DNA of 37,535 bases from positions 1-37,535 of IMG/VR virus record IMGVR_UViG_3300036859_000606; one strand, given 5' to 3'. Numbering within the stretch: the stretch's first letter is position 1; every line of letters begins with the position of its first letter. Source of the DNA: a virus. A program made the position numbers and the translations under genes. Shown here piece by piece: positions 6,801 to 14,005 of the stretch. The notes under the pieces were generated by a model. The model did not search any database and had not been told where the DNA came from. It saw only the letters and a program-made list of their open reading frames with translations.

Positions 6801-8488
6801 CGGAACAGCGCTTCCTTCGGAGCGATGGGGCCGCGCTCCGTGATGATGCCCATGGTACGCAGGCGCGCCAGGTCCGAACCGAAGCGCCCCCCATTCGGAT
6901 GAATCCCCAGGGACTCCGCCAGGCTGTCGCGAGTCAGCCCGTGCTGGTCGTTCGCCGCCTTGACGATGGCGTCGAGAATCCGCTTCTGGGTCCCCTCGAG
7001 GAACTCGAGGGCGCCGTCCAGGCCGCGGGTGCGCTCCCGGCAGAGTTCCCGGCCGGCATCGGTTGGGGTCCCGCCGCTGAGGTAGCCGCCGGCGCGCAGC
7101 GCGGCCAGGTCGCTGCCATATCGGCCGCCGTTCGGGTGGATGTCGAGCCAGCGCGCGATCGCGTCCCGGGTGGGGGTGATGCCCCGCTCGTAGAGGTCGC
7201 CGGCGACGTCGAGGATCTTCTGCTGCGTGCCGGTCAGGTGGCCGTTATTCCCCACCTCGAGGGGCCGTGGTGCGCTGCGGGGCGCCGCCGCCGGCCGCGG
7301 CGAGGGAGCAGGCGCCGGCCTCGAGGGCGCAGGGATGTGGCGGTGCGCTGCGATGGCCGCGCGCAGTAGCCCCGCCTCCGTCACGATGACCTGTTGCCGC
7401 TGCGCCAGCTGGTCCGCCGCGGCGTAGACCTTGGCGATCGCGTCCTCGAGCCGCTTCACCTGCGCATCGGCCAGGATGGGCACCTCGACGCGCTCTGTCT
7501 TCGCCGGGAGGGCCGCCGCGGGCTTCTTGGCCAGCTCCTTCTTTAGCTCGGCGATCTGCCGGCGCAGCGCCCCGGGGTCGTCGGCCTTGGCCTTCTCGAT
7601 GGTCGAGGCCATGCGGCTGCGCAGGACCTCCAGGTCTACGTCGGCGAGCGTCGCCGGCGGGGCGTTCCCCTTCAGTAGGACCGGGGTCGCCCCGGAGTCG
7701 AACGTCCGCCGGCGGTCGAACGTGACGCGCCGGCTGTCGCGCAGCCAGGCCGGCGAGATGACCCAGCCCTCGCCATCCTGCAGGGTCGGGAGCGAGGCCA
7801 CGATGTCGGCGCCGGCGTTGTGGTACTCGACCCAGCCCCGGACGGCGTCGCGGTCGGCTTTCCCGGTGACGCGCATTGCGATGAGGGCCTCGGCCTGATA
7901 GAGCGTGTCCTTGTTGAGCGAGGCGTTGCGCTGGGTGATCTGGCTCGAGCCGATGCCGCGGAAGCGGCCGCGCTTCACGAGGCGCTGCCAGACCCCCAGG
8001 CATTTCGGCAGGTTGCCCTTCTCGCTCGTCCGCTGCGGCAGGTATTCGTCGCATTCCTCGAGGAAGAGGTGCAGGGCTTGGCGGTTGCGGCGCAGCAGGG
8101 TGTCGCCCAGGTCGATCAGGAAGCCCCACATCTGCTGCCGCTCGGCGAACTCGGAGACGTCGAGGACGCAGGTCAGGCGCTGGTCGACGATGAGGTCCCC
8201 GATGACGCGGCCGGCCGTCGGCTCGAGAGGGATGTCCCCGTGGAGGCCTCCGAAGATGGGGACCGGCAGCCCCGGCCCCATGCCGTCACGGCTCGAGCGG
8301 ACGCCCCACCAGTCGCCCTTCGGGTCGATCGCCACCCAGGGGATACCGGCATCGAACATCCGCTCGGCGAGGACCACCGCGGTGTTCGACTTGCCAGCGC
8401 CGGACATCGCCAGGATCGCCAGGCGCCGGGTGACCACCTCGAGGGGGAGGTCGAGCCCCGGCGCCAGGTGCAGGGTCTTCGGCGTCAC
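6797..8488 (-). CDS. HerA/FtsK-like ATPase with coiled coil and tandem winged helices
   Basis: The 563-residue product has a HerA/DUF87-type motor domain: Walker A SGAGKSN at 29-35, AIDPKGDWWGVRS at 53-65, Walker B LFLEECDEYL at 141-150 and GIGSSQITQRNASLNKDTL at 178-196, the sensor region seen in HerA/VirB4-like enzymes. A charged coiled coil follows (about 300-375), then a Pro/Ala linker. The end holds two winged-helix repeats starting at ~420 and ~499, which share the block IHPNGGR.GSDLA.LR. The likely role is ATP-driven movement along or loading onto phage DNA, with the winged helices giving DNA contact. The start is GTG in a GTGA overlap with the upstream HTH gene. It is not the packaging terminase, which is separate. 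Confidence 0.85.
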   Translation of the reverse strand: MTPKTLHLAPGLDLPLEVVTRRLAILAMSGAGKSNTAVVLAERMFDAGIPWVAIDPKGDWWGVRSSRDGMGPGLPVPIFGGLHGDIPLEPTAGRVIGDLIVDQRLTCVLDVSEFAERQQMWGFLIDLGDTLLRRNRQALHLFLEECDEYLPQRTSEKGNLPKCLGVWQRLVKRGRFRGIGSSQITQRNASLNKDTLYQAEALIAMRVTGKADRDAVRGWVEYHNAGADIVASLPTLQDGEGWVISPAWLRDSRRVTFDRRRTFDSGATPVLLKGNAPPATLADVDLEVLRSRMASTIEKAKADDPGALRRQIAELKKELAKKPAAALPAKTERVEVPILADAQVKRLEDAIAKVYAAADQLAQRQQVIVTEAGLLRAAIAAHRHIPAPSRPAPAPSPRPAAAPRSAPRPLEVGNNGHLTGTQQKILDVAGDLYERGITPTRDAIARWLDIHPNGGRYGSDLAALRAGGYLSGGTPTDAGRELCRERTRGLDGALEFLEGTQKRILDAIVKAANDQHGLTRDSLAESLGIHPNGGRFGSDLARLRTMGIITERGPIAPKEALFR

Positions 8489-8904
8489 CGGCTATTCTCC
8501 AGCCTGCGCATGACCTCGTCGATGCGCACCGAGATGCCGTTGTGCCCCTTCTCGATGTTGTAGACCATGGCCGCGGAGATCCCGATCTTGGCGGCCAAAT
8601 CGCTGCTCTTGAGCCGGAGCTGATCGCGCAGCGCCTGCATCCTGAGCGCGGCGGCCTTCCCCGCGGCCGTGTGCACGCTGCGCGGAGCCCGGCGCGTCGG
8701 TGATCCGCTCGGCCCCGCAGCCCGGGGCTCGGCTGGGGCCACGGCGACCGGCGGCACCGACCGGACCGGGTAGCCGAGCCGGACCCGGCAGTCCCGGACC
8801 TCGGCCTCGAGGCGCTGCAGACACGACTTGATGTCCGTCAGCAGCCGGATGACTTCGGGCGAGACCGCAAGAACTATCTGCGACATCGCCCCCCCCCCCC
8901 GCAT
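8485..8904 (-). CDS. HTH protein with N-terminal helical region
   Basis: The frame gives 139 residues from ATG 8904, or 133 from ATG 8886. The N-terminal ~45 residues are helical (VIRLLTDIKSCLQRLEAEV), followed by a Pro/Ala linker. The C-terminal ~60 residues form an XRE-type HTH: LRDQLRLKSSDLAAKIGISA then AMVYNIEKGHNGIS. Placing the HTH at the C-terminus is the reverse of the usual XRE layout. A run of twelve G (coding strand) separates the two candidate starts. The gene is coupled by GTGA to the ATPase, so the pair may work together, for example in choosing the DNA site used by the motor. Confidence 0.78.
   Translation of the reverse strand: MRGGGAMSQIVLAVSPEVIRLLTDIKSCLQRLEAEVRDCRVRLGYPVRSVPPVAVAPAEPRAAGPSGSPTRRAPRSVHTAAGKAAALRMQALRDQLRLKSSDLAAKIGISAAMVYNIEKGHNGISVRIDEVMRRLENSR
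8889..8900. repeat. Homopolymer tract, 12 C on plus strand
   Basis: Twelve consecutive C (G on the coding strand) lie between the two possible start codons of the HTH gene that ends at 8485. Tracts this long slip in replication and sequencing. A change of length would put the ATG at 8904 out of frame but would leave the ATG at 8886 usable; the G run may also act as a crude ribosome-binding site. Confidence 0.85.
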
Positions 8905-8919
8905 TTCTGACCTGGTCGA

Positions 8920-9153
8920 TCATCGCTTCGCCCCTTTCTTCCTGGGTGAACTGATGCGCGGCCGATCGTCGAGCACGAAGATCAGACGCATCGTCCTGTT
9001 CCAGGCGCCTGCGGCGGCCCAGGCGGAATGAAGGATCGGCCCTGAAGCCTCGCAGCCTGAGCTGCACGACACCGCCTTACCCTCGGATGTGCGTTCGGTA
9101 CTGATGGTGATGATCTCCGGCGTGCCGCCGCAGAAGCCACAGCGGAGCAGCAT
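8920..9153 (-). CDS. Lar-like restriction-alleviation family zinc ribbon protein
   Basis: The 77-residue product begins MLLRCGFCGGTPEIITIS and continues with CSSGCEASGP and AWNRTMRLIF. This is the layout of the Lar (restriction alleviation) family: CPFCGG, a second Cys pair near CGA, then an AWN motif. Family members are small phage or prophage zinc ribbons; Lar of Rac modulates type I restriction, though most members are untested. The ATG at 9153 forms a TGATG with the ParB-like gene stop. The longer frame running upstream is out of register with coding sequence and is not used here. Confidence 0.75.
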   Translation of the reverse strand: MLLRCGFCGGTPEIITISTERTSEGKAVSCSSGCEASGPILHSAWAAAGAWNRTMRLIFVLDDRPRISSPRKKGAKR

Positions 9154-10865
9154 CACTTCTTCGATCCCTTCTTGGCCCCCTTCTTCCGGGCCTTGCGGAC
9201 CATCTGCTTGCCGGCGGCCTCGAGCTCCGCCGGCGTCGCGCAGGTGCTGCAGAGGGTCTGCTTGCGATCCACCCAGGCGCAGCCGCCGGCGCAGGCGTTG
9301 TCCTCCGTGCAGCCGCACTTCCGGCAGGTCCCCGGCTCGCCCTTTGCAGACGTCTGCACTTTCGCAGCCGGCGCCGCCTGGTCGAGGATCTTCCGGGCGT
9401 CGACGTTCAGCGCCTTGGCGATGGGTAGGAGCTCGTCCTCCACGCGCCAGCCGTTGCCCCCCTGCGACCGGATGACGATCATCGCGGCGTGGCGGACCAG
9501 GTCCTCCGCCGACGTCCCGCGCGGCACCAGCTTCTCGACTTGCTTGCTGGTCGCCTCGTAGCTGTACAGACCATCGAGGAGCAGCTGTGCGAGGTAGCCA
9601 TTCGCCCGGGTGGGCGCCTTCTTCACGGCTTCGGCGAGGGCGGCGAAGACCGCCGGCAGCGCCTTCGCCCAGCGGGCCCGCTTCGCTTCCGCGGCTGCCT
9701 CCCTGGCGCGGTACTCCTCCTGCTGCTTCTGCTCTTGGAGGCGGCGCTTGCCCATGGACGGGGTCTCGCCGCTAGAGGCCGCCTTCTCGCGCTTCTGCTT
9801 CTCGCGCACGCGATCCGCCCAGTGCACCGTGCACTTGTCCTTGTTGATGCAGACCATGAAGGCCTGGCCCTGCCCCTCGTCGCACGCCACGAACCCGACG
9901 CGCGACCAGTCGCAGGTCTTCGACCGCTCGTTGCCGTCGGCGCGCTTCCAAGCGTTCTGGCCGTAGATGGGGTCCTTGCCGGCGTGACGGACGTCGCGGC
10001 TGGCCATGTAGCCGTTCGTGATCAGGATCGGCTTCAGCTTGTCCCCCTGGCGGGCCTCCAGCAGCGCCTTGGTCTCGGGGAACAGGAAGCCGTCGACGTG
10101 TCCGGGCTCGGCGCGCACCCGGTCCTGGATCCAGGCCTGTAGCTCCCGGACGCTGACCGTCTTCAGGCCGGCGTATGGATCCTTCTTCGCCTTCGGGTCC
10201 GGCTTCTCGGCATCCTCCCCTTCGAGCGGCAAATGGGCGTGTTCTTCGGCGAAGAGCCCGCCAATCGGGTAGCTCTTGCCCGTGTCCCCGCGGTCGATGG
10301 CCCGCTCTTGGTCGCCCGGCTTCAGGCGCGCCAGCAGGACGGCGTGTCCGGCGGTGAATTTCCCCTCGAGGAACAGCTGTTGCGCGTCCGGGACCAGCTG
10401 CAGCAGCTTCATCCGGTCGTAGACATACTTCACCGACCGGCCGACGCGCGCCGCGATCCGCGCCACGTCGTACCCCTTCGTGGCGAGCAGCTGCTGGTAG
10501 CCCCGGGCCTCCTCAAGCGCATGCAGGTCGCGGCGCTGCAGGTTCTCGATGACCTGGATTTCGAGGACCTCCTGGTCGGTCAGCACGCGCACCGACGCCG
10601 GCACCGCCTCGAGGCCGGCGAGTTTGGCGGCGCGCAGCCGGCGCGCGCCGCAGACCAGCTCGTAGCCGCGCACTCCGTTCGGCCGGACGACGATGGGCTG
10701 CAGCAGGCCCTTGGTCCGGATGCTCTGGGCGAGTTCGTCGAGCGCGCCGGGGTCGAACTCGCGCCGCGGGTTGCTCTTCGACTCCCGGATGGTGTCGATT
10801 GGCAGGGCGTTCTCGAAGTGGCCCGGATCGGCCACGGGTTCCTGGGCGGTCAGTTCGCTGGACAT
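9153..10865 (-). CDS. ParB/Spo0J-like DNA-binding protein with C-terminal zinc motif
   Basis: The 570-residue product has a ParB/Srx N-terminal domain: PIDTIRESKSNPRREFDPGA, then LAQSIRTKGLLQPIVVRP, the arginine box CGARRLRAAKLAGL and ENLQRRDLHALEEARGYQQL, followed by an HTH (RIAARVGRSVKYVYDRMKLL). These are the CTP-binding and parS-binding regions of ParB proteins. A long middle part holds a charged coiled coil (about 370-400). A Cys cluster near 525-550 (CRKCGCTEDNACAGG, then CSTC) forms a zinc motif known from large phage ParB-like proteins, and the end is Lys-rich. AAGGAGG precedes the ATG closely. No ParA gene is in the window, so its role may be in replication or DNA marking, not classic partition. 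Confidence 0.88.
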   Translation of the reverse strand: MSSELTAQEPVADPGHFENALPIDTIRESKSNPRREFDPGALDELAQSIRTKGLLQPIVVRPNGVRGYELVCGARRLRAAKLAGLEAVPASVRVLTDQEVLEIQVIENLQRRDLHALEEARGYQQLLATKGYDVARIAARVGRSVKYVYDRMKLLQLVPDAQQLFLEGKFTAGHAVLLARLKPGDQERAIDRGDTGKSYPIGGLFAEEHAHLPLEGEDAEKPDPKAKKDPYAGLKTVSVRELQAWIQDRVRAEPGHVDGFLFPETKALLEARQGDKLKPILITNGYMASRDVRHAGKDPIYGQNAWKRADGNERSKTCDWSRVGFVACDEGQGQAFMVCINKDKCTVHWADRVREKQKREKAASSGETPSMGKRRLQEQKQQEEYRAREAAAEAKRARWAKALPAVFAALAEAVKKAPTRANGYLAQLLLDGLYSYEATSKQVEKLVPRGTSAEDLVRHAAMIVIRSQGGNGWRVEDELLPIAKALNVDARKILDQAAPAAKVQTSAKGEPGTCRKCGCTEDNACAGGCAWVDRKQTLCSTCATPAELEAAGKQMVRKARKKGAKKGSKK

Positions 10866-11749
10866 GGGACCTCCTTCGTGAGGGTCGCTTCGTAGGCGGC
10901 GCGCAGCTCCGGACGGAGCTCGTCGAGCTTCTGCCGGTAGCGCTCAGGAGCCTTCTGCCGCAGGACGTTCAGGTAGCTGAACAGGGCATCATCGGGCGAC
11001 TGCTGGTTCGGGGCCCGGGCGGGCGGCCCCCCGATCTCGTCCTCCCAGCGGCGCTGGTGCAGCCAGCTCGCCGGGTTGCACCACTCCGGAACCCATTCCC
11101 CCTGGCGCGTCTTCGCCGCGCGCAGCTCGATCTGCCCGGTCAGGGCATCGAGCAGGACCTGGAGCGTCACACCGGCCTTCCGGGCCTTGATGAATTTCTC
11201 CTCGGCCTTCCGCTTGGCCGTGCGGTGGCCTTGGGGGTATGCCTGCCAGAACGTCTGAAACTCGGCCAGGTGGAGAGAGCGCGCCGCGCCGTTCTGTGGC
11301 GCGGAGGGGGTAGGGGGTAGTACTGAAGATCCTGTAGATCCCGTTAAAGAAGATCCCGGCGGAACGTACATTGCCTGCCGCGGCATTTCGTTGCCTGCAA
11401 TTGCCTTTCGCGGCACAGCCGTAAGTGACGGAGGCGGCGGTATTTCGTCGGACGGCTCTTTCGGGTGCGGGTGCTGGTGCTCGCTGAAGGCGTTGATCTG
11501 GATGTACCGGTGCCCGTCCACCTCGTACCGGGTGAGGAACCCCCCGTCATGCAGCTCCTGGAGGGCGGCGTTCATGTCGATCCGGTCGAACGGCAGGATC
11601 TCGGCCTTGAGGCGCCCGGGCCGGTCCTCGAGGCGGCCGTGCCGGTCGGCCCTGCACCAGGTCCCCTGGAAGGCGATCCGGATGAGCGGGGCGAGCCTGG
11701 CCAGGTCCTCATTCGTGAAGAACGAGGGCTTCAAGATCCGTTGTCGCAA
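10850..11749 (-). CDS. Phage replication-initiation-like protein (O/DnaD type)
   Basis: The chosen start is TTG 11749 with GGAGGA about 6 bases upstream, giving 299 residues beginning LRQRILKPSFFTNEDLARLA. That N-terminal winged-helix-like region (IRIAFQGTWCRADRHGRLED, then RPGRLKAEILPFD) is widespread in phage replication modules. The middle is Pro/Ser-rich. The C-terminal region with FQTFWQAYPQGHRTAKRKAE and NPASWLHQRRWEDE matches the end of lambda O-like or primosome-loading proteins. The probable role is recognising the origin or recruiting helicase. The open frame extends further upstream but that part is low-complexity and overlaps another gene. The end overlaps the ParB-like gene by 16 bases. 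Confidence 0.8.
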   Translation of the reverse strand: MRQRILKPSFFTNEDLARLAPLIRIAFQGTWCRADRHGRLEDRPGRLKAEILPFDRIDMNAALQELHDGGFLTRYEVDGHRYIQINAFSEHQHPHPKEPSDEIPPPPSLTAVPRKAIAGNEMPRQAMYVPPGSSLTGSTGSSVLPPTPSAPQNGAARSLHLAEFQTFWQAYPQGHRTAKRKAEEKFIKARKAGVTLQVLLDALTGQIELRAAKTRQGEWVPEWCNPASWLHQRRWEDEIGGPPARAPNQQSPDDALFSYLNVLRQKAPERYRQKLDELRPELRAAYEATLTKEVPCPAN

Positions 11750-11763
11750 CGACTGTCCTCCGG

Positions 11764-12201
11764 TTAGTCGCCGGCGGCGGCCGCGCGCGGGTCGCGCTGG
11801 GCCGCCGTGCGGTTCTTCTTGCTGGCGGCGCTCGCCCCCGAGCACGTGGCGAAGTGGCTGACGTAGTTGCTCGGGTTGAGGCCGCTCCCGACGTCGGCGC
11901 CGGCGCGCTCGATGACGTAGACGCCGGACTCCTGGTCGAATCGGACGATTCGGTAGACCGGTGCGACGGGGTCGAGCGGAATGCGCTGGCCCTTCTCGTC
12001 GATGCCCCAGACGATCTTCTTCGGGCAGTATCGGCACGGCCTCAGAGCGTCGATGCCGCACCTCCCCGGGACGGCCCCGGACACAGCCAGAAACAGACCC
12101 GGCCGCGCACCAGATGGTCGAGCCAGCCGGTGAAGGCACAGCGCAGGCACTTCAACGCGGATCCACATGGTGCCGGCCTGGCCACCAGAGGGACATCCCA
12201 T
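11764..12201 (-). CDS. Conserved phage Cys-motif protein, start uncertain
   Basis: The convincing part is the C-terminal ~90 residues: PCRYCPKKIVWGIDEKGQRI, PLDPVAPVYRIVRF and NPSNYVSHFATCSG. This pattern (CxxC, IxWxxxxxGxRIPLDP, SHFxTC) is common in small phage zinc proteins of unknown role. The upstream part (to 12201, or to ATG 12168) is less protein-like and overlaps a better small frame. A GGGAGG at about 12064-12069 suggests that translation may really begin near 12058, but no ATG, GTG or TTG stands at the right distance there. Confidence 0.62.
   Translation of the reverse strand: MGCPSGGQAGTMWIRVEVPALCLHRLARPSGARPGLFLAVSGAVPGRCGIDALRPCRYCPKKIVWGIDEKGQRIPLDPVAPVYRIVRFDQESGVYVIERAGADVGSGLNPSNYVSHFATCSGASAASKKNRTAAQRDPRAAAAGD
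12042..12155 (-). CDS. Candidate 37-residue Cys-rich peptide
   Basis: A TTG at 12155-12153 overlaps the stop of the upstream gene (TTGA) and opens a 37-codon frame beginning LKCLRCAFTGWLDHLVRGRV, then CFWLCPGPSRGG. Four Cys in two pairs fit a minimal zinc knuckle. It overlaps the doubtful N-terminus of the 11764 gene in another frame, so only one of the two readings is likely to be right. The coupled overlap and the Cys pattern favour this peptide. Confidence 0.42.
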   Translation of the reverse strand: MKCLRCAFTGWLDHLVRGRVCFWLCPGPSRGGAASTL

Positions 12202-12520
12202 GCTCCTGACCGTCTGCGTGGATGGCGCCGATTGCCTGCAGGGTGCCGGTGCGCCGCCCCAGCTTCAGGCGCCAGCGGTAAGGGTCACCCCCGCGCATGG
12301 CCGCGGCGAGCGCGCCATAGCCGGCCATGGTGCCGCCCGGGTGCCTCTCGATGAGATCGACCAGGTAGGCCGCATCGTCGAGGACCGCCCCGCTCGCGCG
12401 CACCGCCTCCGCTGCCTTCCTCGAGGTGGCCGGATCTGTGTTGCCGACCAGGCGCTCGATCGGCGGCGCGAAGAGCGGGCCGAAGCCGGTCTCGTGCACG
12501 TCGGCGCGCTGCCGGCTCAT
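12152..12520 (-). CDS. Conserved phage early protein, winged-helix-like
   Basis: From ATG 12520 (ATGA overlap with the upstream gene) the product is 122 residues. It carries NTDPATSRKAAEAVRASG, a signature of a widespread phage family in replication regions, then YLVDLIERHPGGTMAGYGAL, a helical region, LKLGRRTGTLQAIG and a final SLWWPGRHH. The family is thought to be winged-helix-like, but its function is not established. The longer upstream frame (to 12640) overlaps other genes and is rejected. Confidence 0.75.
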   Translation of the reverse strand: MSRQRADVHETGFGPLFAPPIERLVGNTDPATSRKAAEAVRASGAVLDDAAYLVDLIERHPGGTMAGYGALAAAMRGGDPYRWRLKLGRRTGTLQAIGAIHADGQEHGMSLWWPGRHHVDPR

Positions 12521-12726
12521 CCGGCGTTCCTTCGGCGGTACAGGAGTCGGGCCGCCTGCAGCGCGCGCTCCCGCGCGATCTCCCCCTCGCACCCGTAGTG
12601 CAGCGCGACGTCGGTCGAGGTCTTCAGCGGCGCGAGACACTCGGGGCAGATCCCCGGGCGCAGGGGCGCGGCCTTGCGCGCCGGCAGCTGGTAGACGTTC
12701 TTCGGGCGCGGGCCGACGAGGCTCAT
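12517..12726 (-). CDS. Small zinc-knuckle protein
   Basis: The 69-residue product contains GICPECLAPL and, about 22 residues later, HYGCEGEIARERALQAARLL. The CxxC plus H/C layout suggests one zinc site followed by a basic helix. It is coupled by ATGA at both ends inside the early operon. Function unknown. Confidence 0.68.
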   Translation of the reverse strand: MSLVGPRPKNVYQLPARKAAPLRPGICPECLAPLKTSTDVALHYGCEGEIARERALQAARLLYRRRNAG

Positions 12727-12953
12727 CGATTCAGTTCCTCGGCGACGGCCTTGGCGATCTGCCGTGCGAGTTCCTCGCGCTCTCTGCGTTCTCGACGGGC
12801 CCGCAACGCCGACAGTCGGATATCGGCCGGTACGTAGTGACAATCGACTTCGTCGTGCCTCTTCCCGTCGAAGCACTTCAGGCACCCGAACCATGTCGCG
12901 AGCCACCGACGGAACCGGCCAGACTTCGGCGGCCGCGCGCGGATGACGAACAT
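12723..12953 (-). CDS. Small basic protein with CxxC and C-terminal coiled coil
   Basis: From ATG 12953 the product is 76 residues. It begins MFVIRARPPKSGRFRRWLAT, has CLKCFDGKRHDEVDCH (a probable Cys/His metal site) and ends in a charged helix, LRARRERREREELARQIAKA. The start overlaps the upstream stop as TGATG and the end overlaps the next start by ATGA. No family is recognised. Confidence 0.68.
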   Translation of the reverse strand: MFVIRARPPKSGRFRRWLATWFGCLKCFDGKRHDEVDCHYVPADIRLSALRARRERREREELARQIAKAVAEELNR

Positions 12954-13135
12954 CACACTGCCTCCCTGATGTCGTAGTCCGGGTTCGGGCAGGCGACGTC
13001 GTCGTGCCGGGAGCAGTGCACCTTGCAGATGCGGCAGACGAGGACCAGGTCGCCGAGGCGATCCGTCCGGCGCCGGTCCGGGCACGGGCAGGACATGAAG
13101 TCGATCTCATGGATGGAGCACCAGGAGGGGGTCAT
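12953..13135 (-). CDS. Small Cys/His-rich protein
   Basis: The 60-residue product has Cys or His in many positions: WCSIHEIDFMSCPCPDRR, then LVCRICKVHCSRHDDVACPN. Eight Cys and three His suggest two zinc sites. It is coupled by TGATG to genes on both sides. Function unknown. Confidence 0.68.
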   Translation of the reverse strand: MTPSWCSIHEIDFMSCPCPDRRRTDRLGDLVLVCRICKVHCSRHDDVACPNPDYDIREAV

Positions 13136-13635
13136 CAGGACTTCCCGCTGTTGTCGCAGACTTCGAAGCGGATCGGCGTGTCAGGGGCGTGCTCGTCGCA
13201 AATCGCCGTGATGCAGCCCCACCCGTTGTCGAACGTGCCGAAGATGCCGTTCAGGATGCCGAGCAGGCCGACCTCGTAGCCCCCCACGCCCGTCGATCGA
13301 GACAGGCGCCTGCCACCGATCTTTCCGGTTTGAATGGTCGGATGCTCGCCGAGGGCGGCGTTGCACTCCACGCGGGCCGCAATCAGGGCCCGCACAGCCT
13401 TCGCGTCCTTGGTTGAAGCGTCGTTCAGCAGGTCGACCACGTCCTGAGCGAAGACCATCCTGCTACGCGGATCGGGCTTGGCGTTCGAATCGGGAGCCAG
13501 GCCGATGCCGTGCATGTCGATTTCGGTGTTGCCCTGAAAAGCCTGCTGATAGCCCGCCTTCATCAGCTTCTGCGCGATCTCGTTAAACGCCGGGGTGGAG
13601 ATTTCCAGCAGAGCGTAGGTGTGCGTTCGGGTCAT
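13135..13635 (-). CDS. Hypothetical phage protein
   Basis: From ATG 13635 (ATGA overlap with the small gene upstream) the product is 166 residues. The N-terminal MTRTHTYALLEISTPAFNEI continues into AQKLMKAGYQQAF, typical of small phage proteins of unknown role, and the middle holds DLLNDASTKDAKAVRALIAA. The C-terminal half starting NAALGEHPTIQTGKIGGRRL has a different character and two further Cys. I cannot assign a function. Confidence 0.72.
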   Translation of the reverse strand: MTRTHTYALLEISTPAFNEIAQKLMKAGYQQAFQGNTEIDMHGIGLAPDSNAKPDPRSRMVFAQDVVDLLNDASTKDAKAVRALIAARVECNAALGEHPTIQTGKIGGRRLSRSTGVGGYEVGLLGILNGIFGTFDNGWGCITAICDEHAPDTPIRFEVCDNSGKS

Positions 13636-13781
13636 CGGAACAGCCCCCGCAGCCAGCGCTTGAACCTGAACCACCGAACCACCCAGCCGAACCGCCAGAG
13701 GAGGAAGCGGACGCGCCAGAACGATCGACGGCGGATCTGGGCGCGGAGCCGGACGTCGATGACCGCCGCGTCTCGGCTCAA
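13632..13781 (-). CDS. 49-residue Arg/Trp-rich cationic peptide
   Basis: A TTG at 13781-13779 overlaps the upstream stop (TTGA), and the frame ends with a TGA that overlaps the next ATG (ATGA). The product begins LSRDAAVIDVRLRAQIRRRS and ends RFKRWLRGLFR. I count about 14 Arg, 5 Trp and 5 Phe in 49 residues. The central FWRVRFLLWRFGWVVRWF stretch alternates aromatic and basic residues like an amphipathic membrane-active helix. The coupled overlaps at both ends support a real gene. Function unknown. Confidence 0.58.
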   Translation of the reverse strand: MSRDAAVIDVRLRAQIRRRSFWRVRFLLWRFGWVVRWFRFKRWLRGLFR

Positions 13782-14005
13782 TGGACCACCCCGAGCGCCA
13801 TCCCCAGCGCCAGGCTGAGCGCGCAGAGCGTGATGAGGCCCATGAACTTGAGGACGTCCCCCAGTTCATCTGGCTCGCGCTCGGGGAAGAAGAGCAGGAC
13901 CCACCCGAGCAGCGCATGCGCCCAGCGCTTCGACCACAGCCAGGCCTCGAACCGCTCGGTGCGCGTCAGGAGCAGCCGGTCGGGGGAGAACAGGAGGCGG
14001 TTCAT
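13778..14005 (-). CDS. Small membrane protein
   Basis: From ATG 14005 (ATGA overlap upstream) the product is 75 residues. The N-terminal half is basic and aromatic (RTERFEAWLWSKRWAHALLG), followed by the hydrophobic WVLLFF, a charged PEREPDELGD turn and a strong C-terminal membrane segment, LITLCALSLALGMALGVV. The longer upstream frame is out of register with coding sequence. Role unknown. Confidence 0.66.
   Translation of the reverse strand: MNRLLFSPDRLLLTRTERFEAWLWSKRWAHALLGWVLLFFPEREPDELGDVLKFMGLITLCALSLALGMALGVVH

Noticed and set aside
8492-9067. 191-codon minus-strand frame next to the HTH gene
   Set aside because: Overlaps the HTH and Lar-like genes in another frame and has shadow-type composition.
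9153-10865. Classic plasmid-type ParAB partition system
   Set aside because: No ParA-type ATPase is encoded next to the ParB-like gene, and I saw no canonical Spo0J-type parS sequence; the ATPase downstream is HerA/FtsK-like.
11750-12139. N-terminal extension of the replication protein
   Set aside because: Arg/Pro-rich sequence in the shadow of the 11764-12201 gene; the TTG at 11749 has a good ribosome-binding site.
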